This document shows positions 24,991-35,717 of a stretch of DNA of 64,000 nt, piece after piece (position 1 is the first letter of the stretch; every line of letters begins with the position of its first letter). Source of the stretch: an uncultured Alphaproteobacteria bacterium (GTDB lineage: Bacteria; Pseudomonadota; Alphaproteobacteria; RF32; CAG-239); assembly GCA_934277545.1 (NCBI GenBank), contig CAKQUG010000001.1:62001-126000 (forward strand), given 5' to 3'. Both the position numbers and the translations under genes were made by a program. The notes below the pieces were generated by a model. The model ran no database searches and was not told the DNA's origin. It saw nothing but the letters and a program-made list of their open reading frames with translations.

Positions 24991-26340
24991 ATGGTATCAT
25001 TAGCAGAAAAAATGGCGGCAAATATAGATATGTCTGCCTTTAGCAAAGCTGACGAACTGAAGAAAAGACTTTGGTTTACGGTTTGGGCTTTGATTATTTT
25101 CCGTTTGGGAACATATATTCCGCTTCCGGGTATTAACCCGAGCGTTTTGGCGGAAATGTTTAGCCGTAATCAGGGCGGTATTTTGGGTATGTTCAATATG
25201 TTTTCCGGCGGTGCGTTAGAGCGTATGACAATTTTTGCTCTGAACATTATGCCGTACATCTCTGCTTCCATTATCGTTCAGCTGGGACAATCTGTTATTC
25301 CGTCTTTAATGGCTCTAAAAAAAGAAGGTGAAGCCGGACATCGCAAGATTACCCACTATACAAAATGCTTGACTGTGCTGATTACCATTATTCAAGGCTA
25401 TGGTATTGCCGTCGGTTTGGAAAGCGTTTCCGGCGCTAATGGTTCTTCTGCCGTAATGATTGACAGTTTTGCCTTCAGATTCTCCACCATTGTGTCATTA
25501 GTTGGCGGTACAATGTTCATTGTATGGCTGGGCGACCAAATTACCCAACGCGGCGTCGGCAACGGTTCTTCTTTAATCATTACCGTTGGTATTGTCGCCA
25601 ACATTCCGAACGCTTTGGCTCAAACTTTTGAATTGGGTCGTGCCGGTCAAATGTCTATTACCACAATTATAATGCTGCTGGCTATGGCTTTGGCTTTAAT
25701 TTATGTGATTGTATTTGTGGAAAGAGCGCAAAGAAAAATCATTATTCAATATCCAAAGCGTCAAATGGGTATGCGCATGATGGCAGCCGAAAGCTCTCAC
25801 TTGCCGCTGAAAATCAACCCGACAGGCGTTATTCCGCCGATTTTTGCCAGCTCTTTGCTGCTGTTGCCTATTACTATCGCCAATCTGTCGGCCGAAAAAG
25901 GTCCGTCTTGGGTGCAAAGTCTGAGTCAAATGCTGGGACACGGTCAGCCGGTGTATTTAGGCTTGTATGCGTTCTTGATTCTGTTCTTTACGTTTTTCTA
26001 TACTTCAGTAGTATTTAATCCGCAAGAAACAGCAGATAACTTAAAGAAACACGGCGGCTTTATTGCCGGTATCCGTCCGGGCAAAAACACTGCCGAATAT
26101 TTGGATTATGTAATTACCCGCTTAACGGTTATTGCTTCCATTTACTTGGTATGCCTCTGCATTTTGCCTGAACTGCTGATTAGCAAAGTCGGCGTACCGT
26201 TTGTTTTGGGCGGCACAACCCTGCTTATCGTGGTACAGGTTACTATGGACTTTGTCGGTCAAATTCAATCTCATCTGATTGCTTATCAATATGAGGGGCT
26301 TTTGAAAAAAGCCGCATTAGTTAAAAGGAAAGGACGTTAA
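24991..26340 (+). CDS. secY: preprotein translocase subunit SecY
   Basis: Channel-forming subunit of the Sec translocon, 449 aa with ten transmembrane helices. The N-terminal ELKKRLWFTVWALIIFRLGTYIPLPG, plug-region GGALERMTIFALNIMPYISASI and the cytoplasmic loop GIRPGKNTAEYLDYVITRLT are diagnostic. AAGGA precedes the ATG. The stop overlaps the adk start (TAATG). In most relatives secY follows rplO and precedes adk-rpsM-rpsK-rpoA; here it is about 24 kb from rpsK-rpoA and preceded by prepilin genes, so the operon has been split. Confidence 0.97.
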   Translation: MVSLAEKMAANIDMSAFSKADELKKRLWFTVWALIIFRLGTYIPLPGINPSVLAEMFSRNQGGILGMFNMFSGGALERMTIFALNIMPYISASIIVQLGQSVIPSLMALKKEGEAGHRKITHYTKCLTVLITIIQGYGIAVGLESVSGANGSSAVMIDSFAFRFSTIVSLVGGTMFIVWLGDQITQRGVGNGSSLIITVGIVANIPNALAQTFELGRAGQMSITTIIMLLAMALALIYVIVFVERAQRKIIIQYPKRQMGMRMMAAESSHLPLKINPTGVIPPIFASSLLLLPITIANLSAEKGPSWVQSLSQMLGHGQPVYLGLYAFLILFFTFFYTSVVFNPQETADNLKKHGGFIAGIRPGKNTAEYLDYVITRLTVIASIYLVCLCILPELLISKVGVPFVLGGTTLLIVVQVTMDFVGQIQSHLIAYQYEGLLKKAALVKRKGR

Positions 26341-27008
26341 TGTCTGAAACAAAAAAAGGACTTTATGTCGTATTTACCGGCGCTCCGGGGTGCGGTAAAG
26401 GGACGCAAGCTCGAATTTTGAAAGAAAAAACGCACATCTGCCACTTGTCAACAGGTGAAATGTTAAGGGAGTATGCCGCACAGGATACTCCCTTAGGGCG
26501 TGATTTGAAAGCACTGTTAGACCGCGGCGAGTTTGCCACAGATGAAATGATTATTGAAATGGTGCGCAATCGTATCGGTCAACCGGATTGCGAACACGGT
26601 TTTATTTTAGACGGTTTTCCGCGCACCTTGCCGCAAGCGGAAATTTTAGAAAGCCTGCTTGCCGAAAAAGGCATTAAATTAACCTGCGTATTAGAAATTC
26701 AAGTACCAGATGAAATCATTATGGAGCGTATTTTAGGACGTTATTCCTGCCTGAAATGCGGCGCTGGTTACCACGATAAATTCCAAAAGCCAAAAGTTTA
26801 CGGCGTATGCGATGTCTGCGGCGGAACTGAGTTCGGCCGACGCAAGGATGATAACCGCGCCACCGTGCAAAATCGTTTGGTTAACTACCGTCTTTTGACA
26901 TATCCGACAATTCCGTTTTTTGAAAAACGCGGGCTGTTGCGTACAGTTGACGGCACCGGCACCATAGACGCTGTCAGTCACAAAATTGATGAAATTTTAG
27001 AAATTTAG
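26340..27008 (+). CDS. adk: adenylate kinase
   Basis: Interconverts ATP+AMP and 2 ADP. The 222 aa length is that of the long form, with a zinc-type LID: CLKCGAGYHDKF and CDVCGG supply four Cys. The P-loop GAPGCGKGTQA is near residue 15, and LDGFPRTLPQAE is conserved. Translation is coupled to secY by a one-base overlap, and a terminator follows. Confidence 0.97.
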   Translation: MSETKKGLYVVFTGAPGCGKGTQARILKEKTHICHLSTGEMLREYAAQDTPLGRDLKALLDRGEFATDEMIIEMVRNRIGQPDCEHGFILDGFPRTLPQAEILESLLAEKGIKLTCVLEIQVPDEIIMERILGRYSCLKCGAGYHDKFQKPKVYGVCDVCGGTEFGRRKDDNRATVQNRLVNYRLLTYPTIPFFEKRGLLRTVDGTGTIDAVSHKIDEILEI

Positions 27009-27032
27009 TTTCTTTGAAACATATTCTTTGAA

Positions 27033-27058
27033 GCGGCGGGAGAAATCCCGTCGTTTTT
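27033..27058 (+). terminator. adk terminator
   Basis: Stem gcggcggga-gaaa-tcccgtcgt followed by T, 25 bases after adk. Confidence 0.85.
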
Positions 27059-27141
27059 AATTTATTGCATAATATTTGCAATGTATATGATGGTAAAACA
27101 ACTTTTAATATCATTTCATTTTTTTTGCTTAAAAATCAAAC

Positions 27142-28221
27142 CTATTCTCTTACAGCTGATTTTGTTAAAATTGCTCTGTTAACTTGCCGCTTATTATTAT
27201 CTGAGCTTTTTGCAACAGATTCGTTTACAGTCTTCTTAGCGACAATTTTATCATGACAGCCGGCAAGGCGTTCTAACACGGTTCTTTGCACTTGGGCTGT
27301 TTCCAAAGATTTAAGCAACGGCTTTTCTCCACGATTTGTAGCGTTTATATAAGTCGCTCGCCCGGCTCTGATTTCTTCAGCCAGCGACTCCATTCTTTCA
27401 GAACCATTTTTTATTCTAAAATCAAAACTCACTTTAGCCGACCATCTATCATAATCTTCTTCTGACTTAAACATAATAAGCTGACCGTTATGTTGCATAA
27501 CATCTTTAGGAGTAACTTCTTGATGATGAACAACTTTAACATCTCCGGCCGCGGTATATTCAGTAATATTTCCCTGTTTATCAATTTCAGGCTTAAAATT
27601 CTCGCCATCCAAGATAAAAATGTGTCCTTTTTTAGCTCCGCTTTCAAAACCGGCAAAACGTGTTTCACTGCCTATTAAAATCGGATGATTCTCTTCACTG
27701 AAATTTATGCTGTAACTGCATTTCTTTAATGCGTAAGCATAGCTGCCGTCTTGCGGAACAGGCACGCCTTTTTCATCAAAAACAGGTTGATTGTTGTCAT
27801 CAGTTTTAGCTGGAATACCAAAAACACGTTCCGGTACACCCAACTCTTTTTGCAAATCTGCCCCCATCGGATAACCGGCTTCCATCAAAACTTCATAAGT
27901 CTCTTTGCCTGCCGTTTCAGGGTGATTTTCTCTATAGCCATCAACAAATTTCTGTTGCAACTCTTTGATTGCGTCCAATTCATTTTGTGTTTCTTTCGGA
28001 AAAGCCGGCAACATCATTTCAGCATCGCCGAGTTTTACCTCCGGATGTTTTTTGGAATAAATATCCTTAAAATCTTGTTCATCAACGTGTGTACCGTGGA
28101 CAATATATTCAGCTTTTTTTATTCCTTCGCGCTTTTGAGCTTGTTCTTGATTAACTTTTGTAAGTACTGCTTTTATATCTTGCAAAAGTTTTTTGATTTC
28201 CGGTGAATAATTTTTTTCCAT
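27142..28221 (-). CDS. hypothetical protein, no recognised family
   Basis: A 359 aa soluble-looking protein with no signal peptide or membrane segment. The first 40 residues are Lys/Glu/Gln-rich and probably coiled (EIKKLLQDIKAVLTKVNQEQAQKR). A middle region near residues 120-200 is richer in Gly, Pro and aromatic residues (GIPAKTDDNNQPVFDEKGVPVPQ), and the tail is basic. AAGGA precedes the ATG. No catalytic motif is recognised. It lies alone, convergent with adk and upstream of nothing obvious, so its role cannot be inferred. Confidence 0.7.
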   Translation of the reverse strand: MEKNYSPEIKKLLQDIKAVLTKVNQEQAQKREGIKKAEYIVHGTHVDEQDFKDIYSKKHPEVKLGDAEMMLPAFPKETQNELDAIKELQQKFVDGYRENHPETAGKETYEVLMEAGYPMGADLQKELGVPERVFGIPAKTDDNNQPVFDEKGVPVPQDGSYAYALKKCSYSINFSEENHPILIGSETRFAGFESGAKKGHIFILDGENFKPEIDKQGNITEYTAAGDVKVVHHQEVTPKDVMQHNGQLIMFKSEEDYDRWSAKVSFDFRIKNGSERMESLAEEIRAGRATYINATNRGEKPLLKSLETAQVQRTVLERLAGCHDKIVAKKTVNESVAKSSDNNKRQVNRAILTKSAVRE

Positions 28222-28286
28222 GACGCAAATTCCTTGTTGATATTACCCACATTATGCACTTTTTTGTCCAACAAGTCAAGAGAATC

Positions 28287-28679
28287 TTATTTTTCAATAA
28301 TCACCACCGCTTGAGCAAACGGATAGTCATCACTCAGCGAAACAAAAGTCTGCGCTGTAACACTGAGTTTTTGCAAATATGTAAAAGCTCTGCCGCTAAT
28401 TAAAAGTTCCGGCTTGCCTAAATCCGTGTGCAAAATTTGAATATCCCGCATAAATATACCGTCTCTGAAACCGGTGCCCAACGCTTTGACAAAAGCCTCT
28501 TTGGCGGCATAGGCTTTTGCCAAACGGCAAGCCAGTTCCTTATAAGTTATATCACCGCGAAAATCCAGCTCCTCAAGTTCTTCCGCCCCCATGATTTTTT
28601 GTTTAAAACGCTCCAAAAATTCAGGAGATTTGGCGATTCGCTCAACATTAACAATATCACAGCCCAATCCTAATATCAT
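28287..28679 (-). CDS. acpS: holo-[acyl-carrier-protein] synthase
   Basis: Transfers 4'-phosphopantetheine from CoA to acyl carrier protein, needed for fatty-acid synthesis. The 130 aa length fits. The Mg-binding GLGCDIVNVERI start and the AYAAKEAFVKALGTGF motif (residues about 55-70) are both present. AAGGA precedes the ATG. It is third in rpoZ-rsh-acpS, 11 bases after rsh, a typical alphaproteobacterial association. Confidence 0.96.
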   Translation of the reverse strand: MILGLGCDIVNVERIAKSPEFLERFKQKIMGAEELEELDFRGDITYKELACRLAKAYAAKEAFVKALGTGFRDGIFMRDIQILHTDLGKPELLISGRAFTYLQKLSVTAQTFVSLSDDYPFAQAVVIIEK

Positions 28680-28690
28680 GGCAATTATCC

Positions 28691-30829
28691 TTATTTATTG
28701 GCTCGCGAAACATAGCTGATTGATTTTGCCGCCTTCAAAGCCGTAACCAAATTATTCAGCTGTTCCACGTTTTTAACTTCTATATCCAGCAAAATTTCAA
28801 AATAGCTTAAAGTGCGATAGGTAATATTGAGGTTCATAATATTTGAATTTGCTTTTGCCACAATATTCGCCACATCAGCCAACGCTCCCGGCTCGTTGCT
28901 AATCATTAGTTTCAAACGCGCGGTATGCTTTTCATTTTCGGCATCGGTCCCCCAATCAATATCCAACCAGCGTTCCGGTTCTTTTTCATAATTTTTAAGC
29001 GACGGACAATCCAAAGTATGTACGGTTACGCCTTTGCCGGTAGTAACAATACCGACGATTCTGTCGCCCGGAACCGGGTGGCAGCAACCGGCAAAATGCA
29101 CGGCCATGCCATCTATCAAACCACGGATTTTAAGAGCATCTTTTTTAGTTTGCTCTTTTTTGAAAACCGGCAGCTTGATGGAATTAACCATTTTTTCCAA
29201 TTTTGACTGCTTATATGCCGGATGCACAGCGCGCAGAACGTCCCAGCCTGTAACTAAGCCTTCGCCGACTTTGGCATAAATATCGTCCACTGTTTCGGCT
29301 TCAAAATTAGAAAGAACATTGACCAAACCTTTTTCGGTAAACTCCTGTTCTTCCTGCTTAAACAGCTTTTCTAAAATTTCCTTGCCCAGTGTAATAAACT
29401 GCTCGCGTTTATTGATACGGACATAGCGGCGGATTGCGGCTTTAGCCTTTCCGGTAACCACAAATCTGTCCCATTCCAAAGACGGATGTTGATTTTTTGC
29501 GGTTAAAACTTCCACTTGGTCGCCGTTTTGCAAAATGGTGCGCAACGGCTTGATTTCTCCGTTAATTTTAGCGCCGACGCAGGTATCGCCAACATTAGAG
29601 TGCACGGCATAAGCAAAGTCCACCGGTGTTGAACCAACCGGCAGTCCGATTAAATCACCTTTGGGAGTAAAGCAAAAAACTTGGTCGTTATACATTTCAA
29701 GTTTGGTGTTTTCCAAAAACTCATCAGGATTTTGCGCCTGATCCAAAATTTCCAACAGCTCGCGTATCCAGCGAAAGTTTTTACCCTCGGTGCGCTGTCC
29801 CTGTTTATACGCCCAGTGCGCCGCCACACCTTTTTCATTAACTTCGTGCATTTCGTATGTGCGGATTTGCACTTCAATCCGTACATCATAAGGACCGATT
29901 ACACCGGTGTGCAAAGATTGATAACCGTTTGGTTTTGGGGTGGAAATATAATCCTTAAAACGGCGCGGCACCATGTGATATTTGCTGTGAATAATACCCA
30001 ACGCCTGATAGCAGTCCGCCACGGTGTCAACGCAGATACGAAACGCCATAATATCGGAAAGCTGCTCGAAAGAAGCGTTTTTCAACTGCATTTTGCGCCA
30101 AATCGAATATGGCGATTTTTCACGACCGGTAATGGTGCAGTGCACGCCGTTATCGGTCATATCTTTTTCCAGCTGTTTGATAATCTTTGGAACAATGTCA
30201 TTGCCTTGCTCGCGCAAAAAGTTCAATCGAGCGACAATGGAATCATGCGCATCTTTATAAAGTTCGGCAAAAGCGATTTCATCCATTTCTTCTTTAACTT
30301 CCTGCATACCGATACGCTCGGCCAACGGCGCGTAAATATCCAAAGTTTCTTTGGCAATACGAGCTCGCTTTTCCGGCGGGCAAAAATGCAGTGTGCGCAT
30401 ATTATGCAAACGGTCGGCCAGTTTAATCAGCAGCACGCGGATGTCTTCGGACATAGCTAAAAGCAACTTACGGAAATTTTCAGCTTGTTTACTGGAACCC
30501 GATTTTTGCTCTATCATGGCCAATTTGGTTAAACCGTCTACCAGCTGAGCCACTTGGTCGCCGAATAAATTACGGATTTCATCAAGCGTGGTATCGGTGT
30601 CTTCTACCGTATCGTGCAGCAAAGCAGCGATGATTGAAGAGCTGTCAAGTTTAAATTTTGTGAGAATACCGGCAACTTCAATCGGGTGCGAATAATACGG
30701 ATCGCCCGAAGTTCGCAGCTGAGAACCGTGTTTTTTTAAGGCAAAAACATAGGCGCGGTTAAGTGCGTCTTCATCGGCGTACGGGTCGTATGACTTAACT
30801 AAATCTACCAGTTCATATTGTCTCAGCAT
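28691..30829 (-). CDS. bifunctional (p)ppGpp synthetase/hydrolase (RelA/SpoT family)
   Basis: Stringent-response enzyme of the Rsh type, 712 aa. The HD hydrolase domain (YYSHPIEVAGIL, ALLHDTVEDTD, LADRLHNMRTL) occupies the first about 200 residues. The synthetase domain has RFKDYISTPKPNGYQSLHT near residue 300. TGS (FCFTPKGDLIGLPVGSTPVDFAYAVH), zinc-finger-like CCHPVPGD and a C-terminal ACT domain follow. Both catalytic centres look intact, so it should make and degrade (p)ppGpp. It sits between rpoZ and acpS. The ATG has only a weak upstream site. Commonly named rsh, spoT or relA. Confidence 0.96.
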   Translation of the reverse strand: MLRQYELVDLVKSYDPYADEDALNRAYVFALKKHGSQLRTSGDPYYSHPIEVAGILTKFKLDSSSIIAALLHDTVEDTDTTLDEIRNLFGDQVAQLVDGLTKLAMIEQKSGSSKQAENFRKLLLAMSEDIRVLLIKLADRLHNMRTLHFCPPEKRARIAKETLDIYAPLAERIGMQEVKEEMDEIAFAELYKDAHDSIVARLNFLREQGNDIVPKIIKQLEKDMTDNGVHCTITGREKSPYSIWRKMQLKNASFEQLSDIMAFRICVDTVADCYQALGIIHSKYHMVPRRFKDYISTPKPNGYQSLHTGVIGPYDVRIEVQIRTYEMHEVNEKGVAAHWAYKQGQRTEGKNFRWIRELLEILDQAQNPDEFLENTKLEMYNDQVFCFTPKGDLIGLPVGSTPVDFAYAVHSNVGDTCVGAKINGEIKPLRTILQNGDQVEVLTAKNQHPSLEWDRFVVTGKAKAAIRRYVRINKREQFITLGKEILEKLFKQEEQEFTEKGLVNVLSNFEAETVDDIYAKVGEGLVTGWDVLRAVHPAYKQSKLEKMVNSIKLPVFKKEQTKKDALKIRGLIDGMAVHFAGCCHPVPGDRIVGIVTTGKGVTVHTLDCPSLKNYEKEPERWLDIDWGTDAENEKHTARLKLMISNEPGALADVANIVAKANSNIMNLNITYRTLSYFEILLDIEVKNVEQLNNLVTALKAAKSISYVSRANK

Positions 30830-30852
30830 TGGTCATTATCCTGTTTCAAAAT

Positions 30853-30903
30853 ACAAAAAAAGCAAAACATACTTAATTATATAATACGTTTTGCTTTATG
30901 AAA
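30853..30903 (-). terminator. rpoZ terminator
   Basis: On the minus strand, aaagcaaaacgtat pairs with atgttttgcttt and ends in seven T, between rpoZ and rsh. It may separate the two or attenuate readthrough. Confidence 0.75.
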
Positions 30904-30925
30904 TGTTAATTTTTTTTAGCGAAAA

Positions 30926-31399
30926 TTATAAATCGTCGTCATCCATGCCGTCGTCCAAGGCGTCGTCGCCCAAGTCGGCATCGTCGTCAAAATCAATATC
31001 CGCGGTATCGGAATCCAAATTCAAATCATCGTCATCATCACCGCCGTGAACCTGCATATTGTCGTTCAAATCTTCATCACTAATCATATCGCTTGAAAAT
31101 TGTCCGTCCATGTCAGCCAGTTCTTTTTCAGCCGCCAAAATTTCAACTTCTTCATCTTCAGGCTCTTCAACTTCAACATATTTTTGCTGTCCCATAACCA
31201 AAGACTTTTGCAAATCTTCAATACTTACTTTGTTTTCAGCAATTTCACGCAAAGCCACAACCGAATTTTTATCATTGTCGCGGTCAACGCAAAGCGGTGC
31301 GCCAGATGAAATATCGCGGGCTCTCTGAGCTGCAACCATCACCAAATCATAACGGTTCGGAATTTTATCAATACAATCTTCAACAGTAACTCTTGCCAT
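30926..31399 (-). CDS. rpoZ: DNA-directed RNA polymerase subunit omega, with acidic C-terminal extension
   Basis: Omega helps fold beta' and stabilise the polymerase. Residues 1-75 are standard omega ([31 protein letters not shown] broken across the first helices, then [15 protein letters not shown]). The protein is 157 aa, longer than the usual 60-130; residues about 80-157 are strongly acidic and Asp-rich ([27 protein letters not shown]). Upstream of rsh and acpS, as in many Alphaproteobacteria. Confidence 0.94.
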   Translation of the reverse strand: MARVTVEDCIDKIPNRYDLVMVAAQRARDISSGAPLCVDRDNDKNSVVALREIAENKVSIEDLQKSLVMGQQKYVEVEEPEDEEVEILAAEKELADMDGQFSSDMISDEDLNDNMQVHGGDDDDDLNLDSDTADIDFDDDADLGDDALDDGMDDDDL

Positions 31400-31510
31400 T
31401 TCAAATACCTTTTAATTAAAAGTTTGTCTTTTTAGAAGTTTATACAAACTATCCGCCGCAAATGCAAGATGTTTTTTTCAAATCTGCTCGGAATTTTGGC
31501 TTAACCGCAC

Positions 31511-31545
31511 AAAAAAAGGAAACTCTTTTTACAGAATTTCCCTTT
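31511..31545 (-). terminator. terminator of the small membrane protein gene
   Basis: Read on the minus strand, aaaaagggaaa pairs with tttcctttttttg; it lies just past the stop of the gene at 31553. Confidence 0.65.
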
Positions 31546-31552
31546 TTAATTT

Positions 31553-31969
31553 TCAGTCATAGCGTTGTATTTGTCTGAACACTTCGCGTAAATCGCAAAA
31601 ATAGTACAAATACACAAAAATTGCACCGATATACACAAACGGTACATAAACCGCCATGATTAAGGTTAAAAGCACCAAAACTCCGCCGTCCATATTTGGA
31701 AAAGCGTTCAGCAGCAGTTTAAACAAATACACGGCGTTAATGCCGACATTTACCGCGCAAATAAGCACCATTCCGCCGACAAAAGCAAAAAACAGACGAG
31801 CTTTTTTGCGATTGAAACGAGAAGTCCACAGTAAACCGATTAGCAACACCAAAATTCCGCCAATAAATTCGCAGCTTCTGAATTCAAACGGACATCCGCA
31901 AAAATACTCAACTGCGGCCAAAATCAATGCTACGGCCGTCAAACCGATTAAAATAACATAATTCTTCAT
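31553..31969 (-). CDS. small membrane protein, unknown
   Basis: About 138 aa with four predicted transmembrane segments (VILIGLTAVALILAAVEYF; FIGGILVLLIGLLWTS; LFFAFVGGMVLICAVNVGI; VLVLLTLIMAVYVPFVYIGA) and a basic loop FNRKKAR. The N-terminal region has CGCPFEFRSC. The ATG at 31969 is preferred over TTG two codons upstream; no Shine-Dalgarno is visible, so it may be translated from a very short leader. No family recognised. Monocistronic, divergent from gyrB. Confidence 0.7.
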   Translation of the reverse strand: MKNYVILIGLTAVALILAAVEYFCGCPFEFRSCEFIGGILVLLIGLLWTSRFNRKKARLFFAFVGGMVLICAVNVGINAVYLFKLLLNAFPNMDGGVLVLLTLIMAVYVPFVYIGAIFVYLYYFCDLREVFRQIQRYD

Positions 31970-32119
31970 ACGCAAAATAATTAAATTTACAAATTCAGTG
32001 TAACTCCGTAAAAAAGAAAAATCAAGTCAGTTTTTAACTGTTTTTCTGCTTATAACTTTCATTTTCCGCTTGGTAATTTTGGAGGTTTGCGCTATATTTT
32101 CGCTATGTGAAAAAATTAG

Positions 32120-34579
<2,460 letters not shown>

Positions 34580-34596
34580 TTTTTTTAACTCCGGCA

Positions 34597-34627
34597 AACA
34601 CCTCGTTTTTCAAACGAGGTGTTTTGC
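34597..34627 (+). terminator. gyrB terminator
   Basis: Eleven-base stem acacctcgttt/aaacgaggtgt followed by T, 18 bases after gyrB. Confidence 0.92.
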
Positions 34628-34642
34628 TTTATTAAAATACTG

Positions 34643-35467
34643 TCAATAAGGATTTATATAGAGTGTAAAACGTGAACTGCCACCTTCTTTCATAGTAATT
34701 TCACACTTTTGATTTATCTCATTTAATGTTGCATTTCTTAAACTATTTTTATTAAATAATGATATGCTACTTGAACCAAACTCGCCTTTAGAATCCGTTT
34801 GAATAAATAAAATCTGCTGAATTTCACTGACCACACTTTGAGCAGCCTCCACTAAATTACGGCAATATACTTTTGCTGATGGAGTTAACCTTTTTTCATT
34901 TGACATAAACCAAAACCTAACCACATATATAAATGCCTCTGTTTTGTGTCCATCGCTATAATTAAGTGTTTGCAGACCATAAAATATGTCCACCCTATTT
35001 CCGTCTTTATCATAAATATAGCCGTTTTGATATGTAGTCCCCTCCGGTAATTCACCCATTGCATCAAAGACTGGCGTTATATCGCTAATCGCTTGTGTTT
35101 TGTTTAAATTTGGTCTTATTTTAATCATATTGGTAATTATTTCTGTTAACATATTTTTTTGAATATTAGAACGCCACATCAACATAGCCTTGGAATAACC
35201 GGCAATGCCACCAACGGATAACACAGCGATAATCGCCAACACCCCCAGCATTTCTATCATTGACCGCCCAGAGGAATTTGCGCCTCCGCCACCAGTCATC
35301 CTAGGTCTTGTACCTAGGATCTTGTGGCACCAAGGGCGGTGCAATCCCTCTCCCGCATGGGGCGAGGTTAAGGGATTGCTTCGTTTCACTCGCAATGACG
35401 ATAGAGAATGAGGCGAAGTGTTAAATCCCCAGCTCTTTCTTCTTAAAAATTCTATACCTTTCAACAC
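34643..35467 (-). CDS. prepilin-like protein 3 with repeat-derived N-terminal extension
   Basis: A 274 aa member of the same prepilin-like family: G(67)-RSMIEMLGVLAIIAVLSVGGIAGYSKAM. Unlike the paralogues, whose leaders are 7-14 residues, it has 67 residues before the cleavage-site Gly, of which about 22-58 are encoded by a palindromic REP-like repeat (35295-35403) inserted in frame. The start is GTG with a perfect AAGGAGG six bases upstream, so the original start seems retained. The C-terminal domain resembles prepilin-like protein 4. Whether such a long leader is still processed is uncertain. Confidence 0.78.
   Translation of the reverse strand: MLKGIEFLRRKSWGFNTSPHSLSSLRVKRSNPLTSPHAGEGLHRPWCHKILGTRPRMTGGGGANSSGRSMIEMLGVLAIIAVLSVGGIAGYSKAMLMWRSNIQKNMLTEIITNMIKIRPNLNKTQAISDITPVFDAMGELPEGTTYQNGYIYDKDGNRVDIFYGLQTLNYSDGHKTEAFIYVVRFWFMSNEKRLTPSAKVYCRNLVEAAQSVVSEIQQILFIQTDSKGEFGSSSISLFNKNSLRNATLNEINQKCEITMKEGGSSRFTLYINPY
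35295..35403. repeat. REP-like repeat inserted in the prepilin-like 3 gene
   Basis: Ends are gtcatcc... and ...gcaatgac (inverted gtcat/atgac). It contains the hairpin cctaggtcttgtacctagg, sharing aggtcttgtacct with 7920-7932, and the gcaatccc/gggattgc dyad. It keeps the pilin reading frame open. Confidence 0.7.
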
Positions 35468-35482
35468 GTTGTTCCTCCTTGA

Positions 35483-35516
35483 CTGTGTAAAAATAACGAC
35501 CGTTATTTTTACACAG
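35483..35516. promoter_or_regulatory. perfect 16 bp palindrome upstream of prepilin-like 3
   Basis: ctgtgtaaaaataacg, two bases, then its exact reverse complement. It lies immediately upstream of the ribosome-binding site of the minus-strand gene. A near-copy of one half-site (cgttttttttacacac) occurs at 35645-35660. It could be an operator or a leader hairpin. The rest of 35517-35717 shows no gene. Confidence 0.55.
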
Positions 35517-35717
35517 TCCGAACAACCGGCTGAAAATGCTTAAAAATCAGCGAAAAATCTCGTAATTATAAAAAGTTATTGCAAAAACTCGCAACCTTTG
35601 TTAATTTACAAAAAGAAGCTATTTTAAAGTCCGATTTAAACGGTCGTTTTTTTTACACACTTTTGACAAATTTCCAACTTAAACAGTCCCAAAGAGTAAT
35701 AAAAAAATAATCTATAT

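Noticed and set aside
29681..30460. 259-codon open frame antisense to rsh
   Set aside because: Shadow of a strongly conserved enzyme gene; the sequence has no family signature and no ribosome site.
31553..31975. Leaderless start at the TTG 31975
   Set aside because: ATG two codons downstream is a better start and no good -10 box is positioned to support the TTG.
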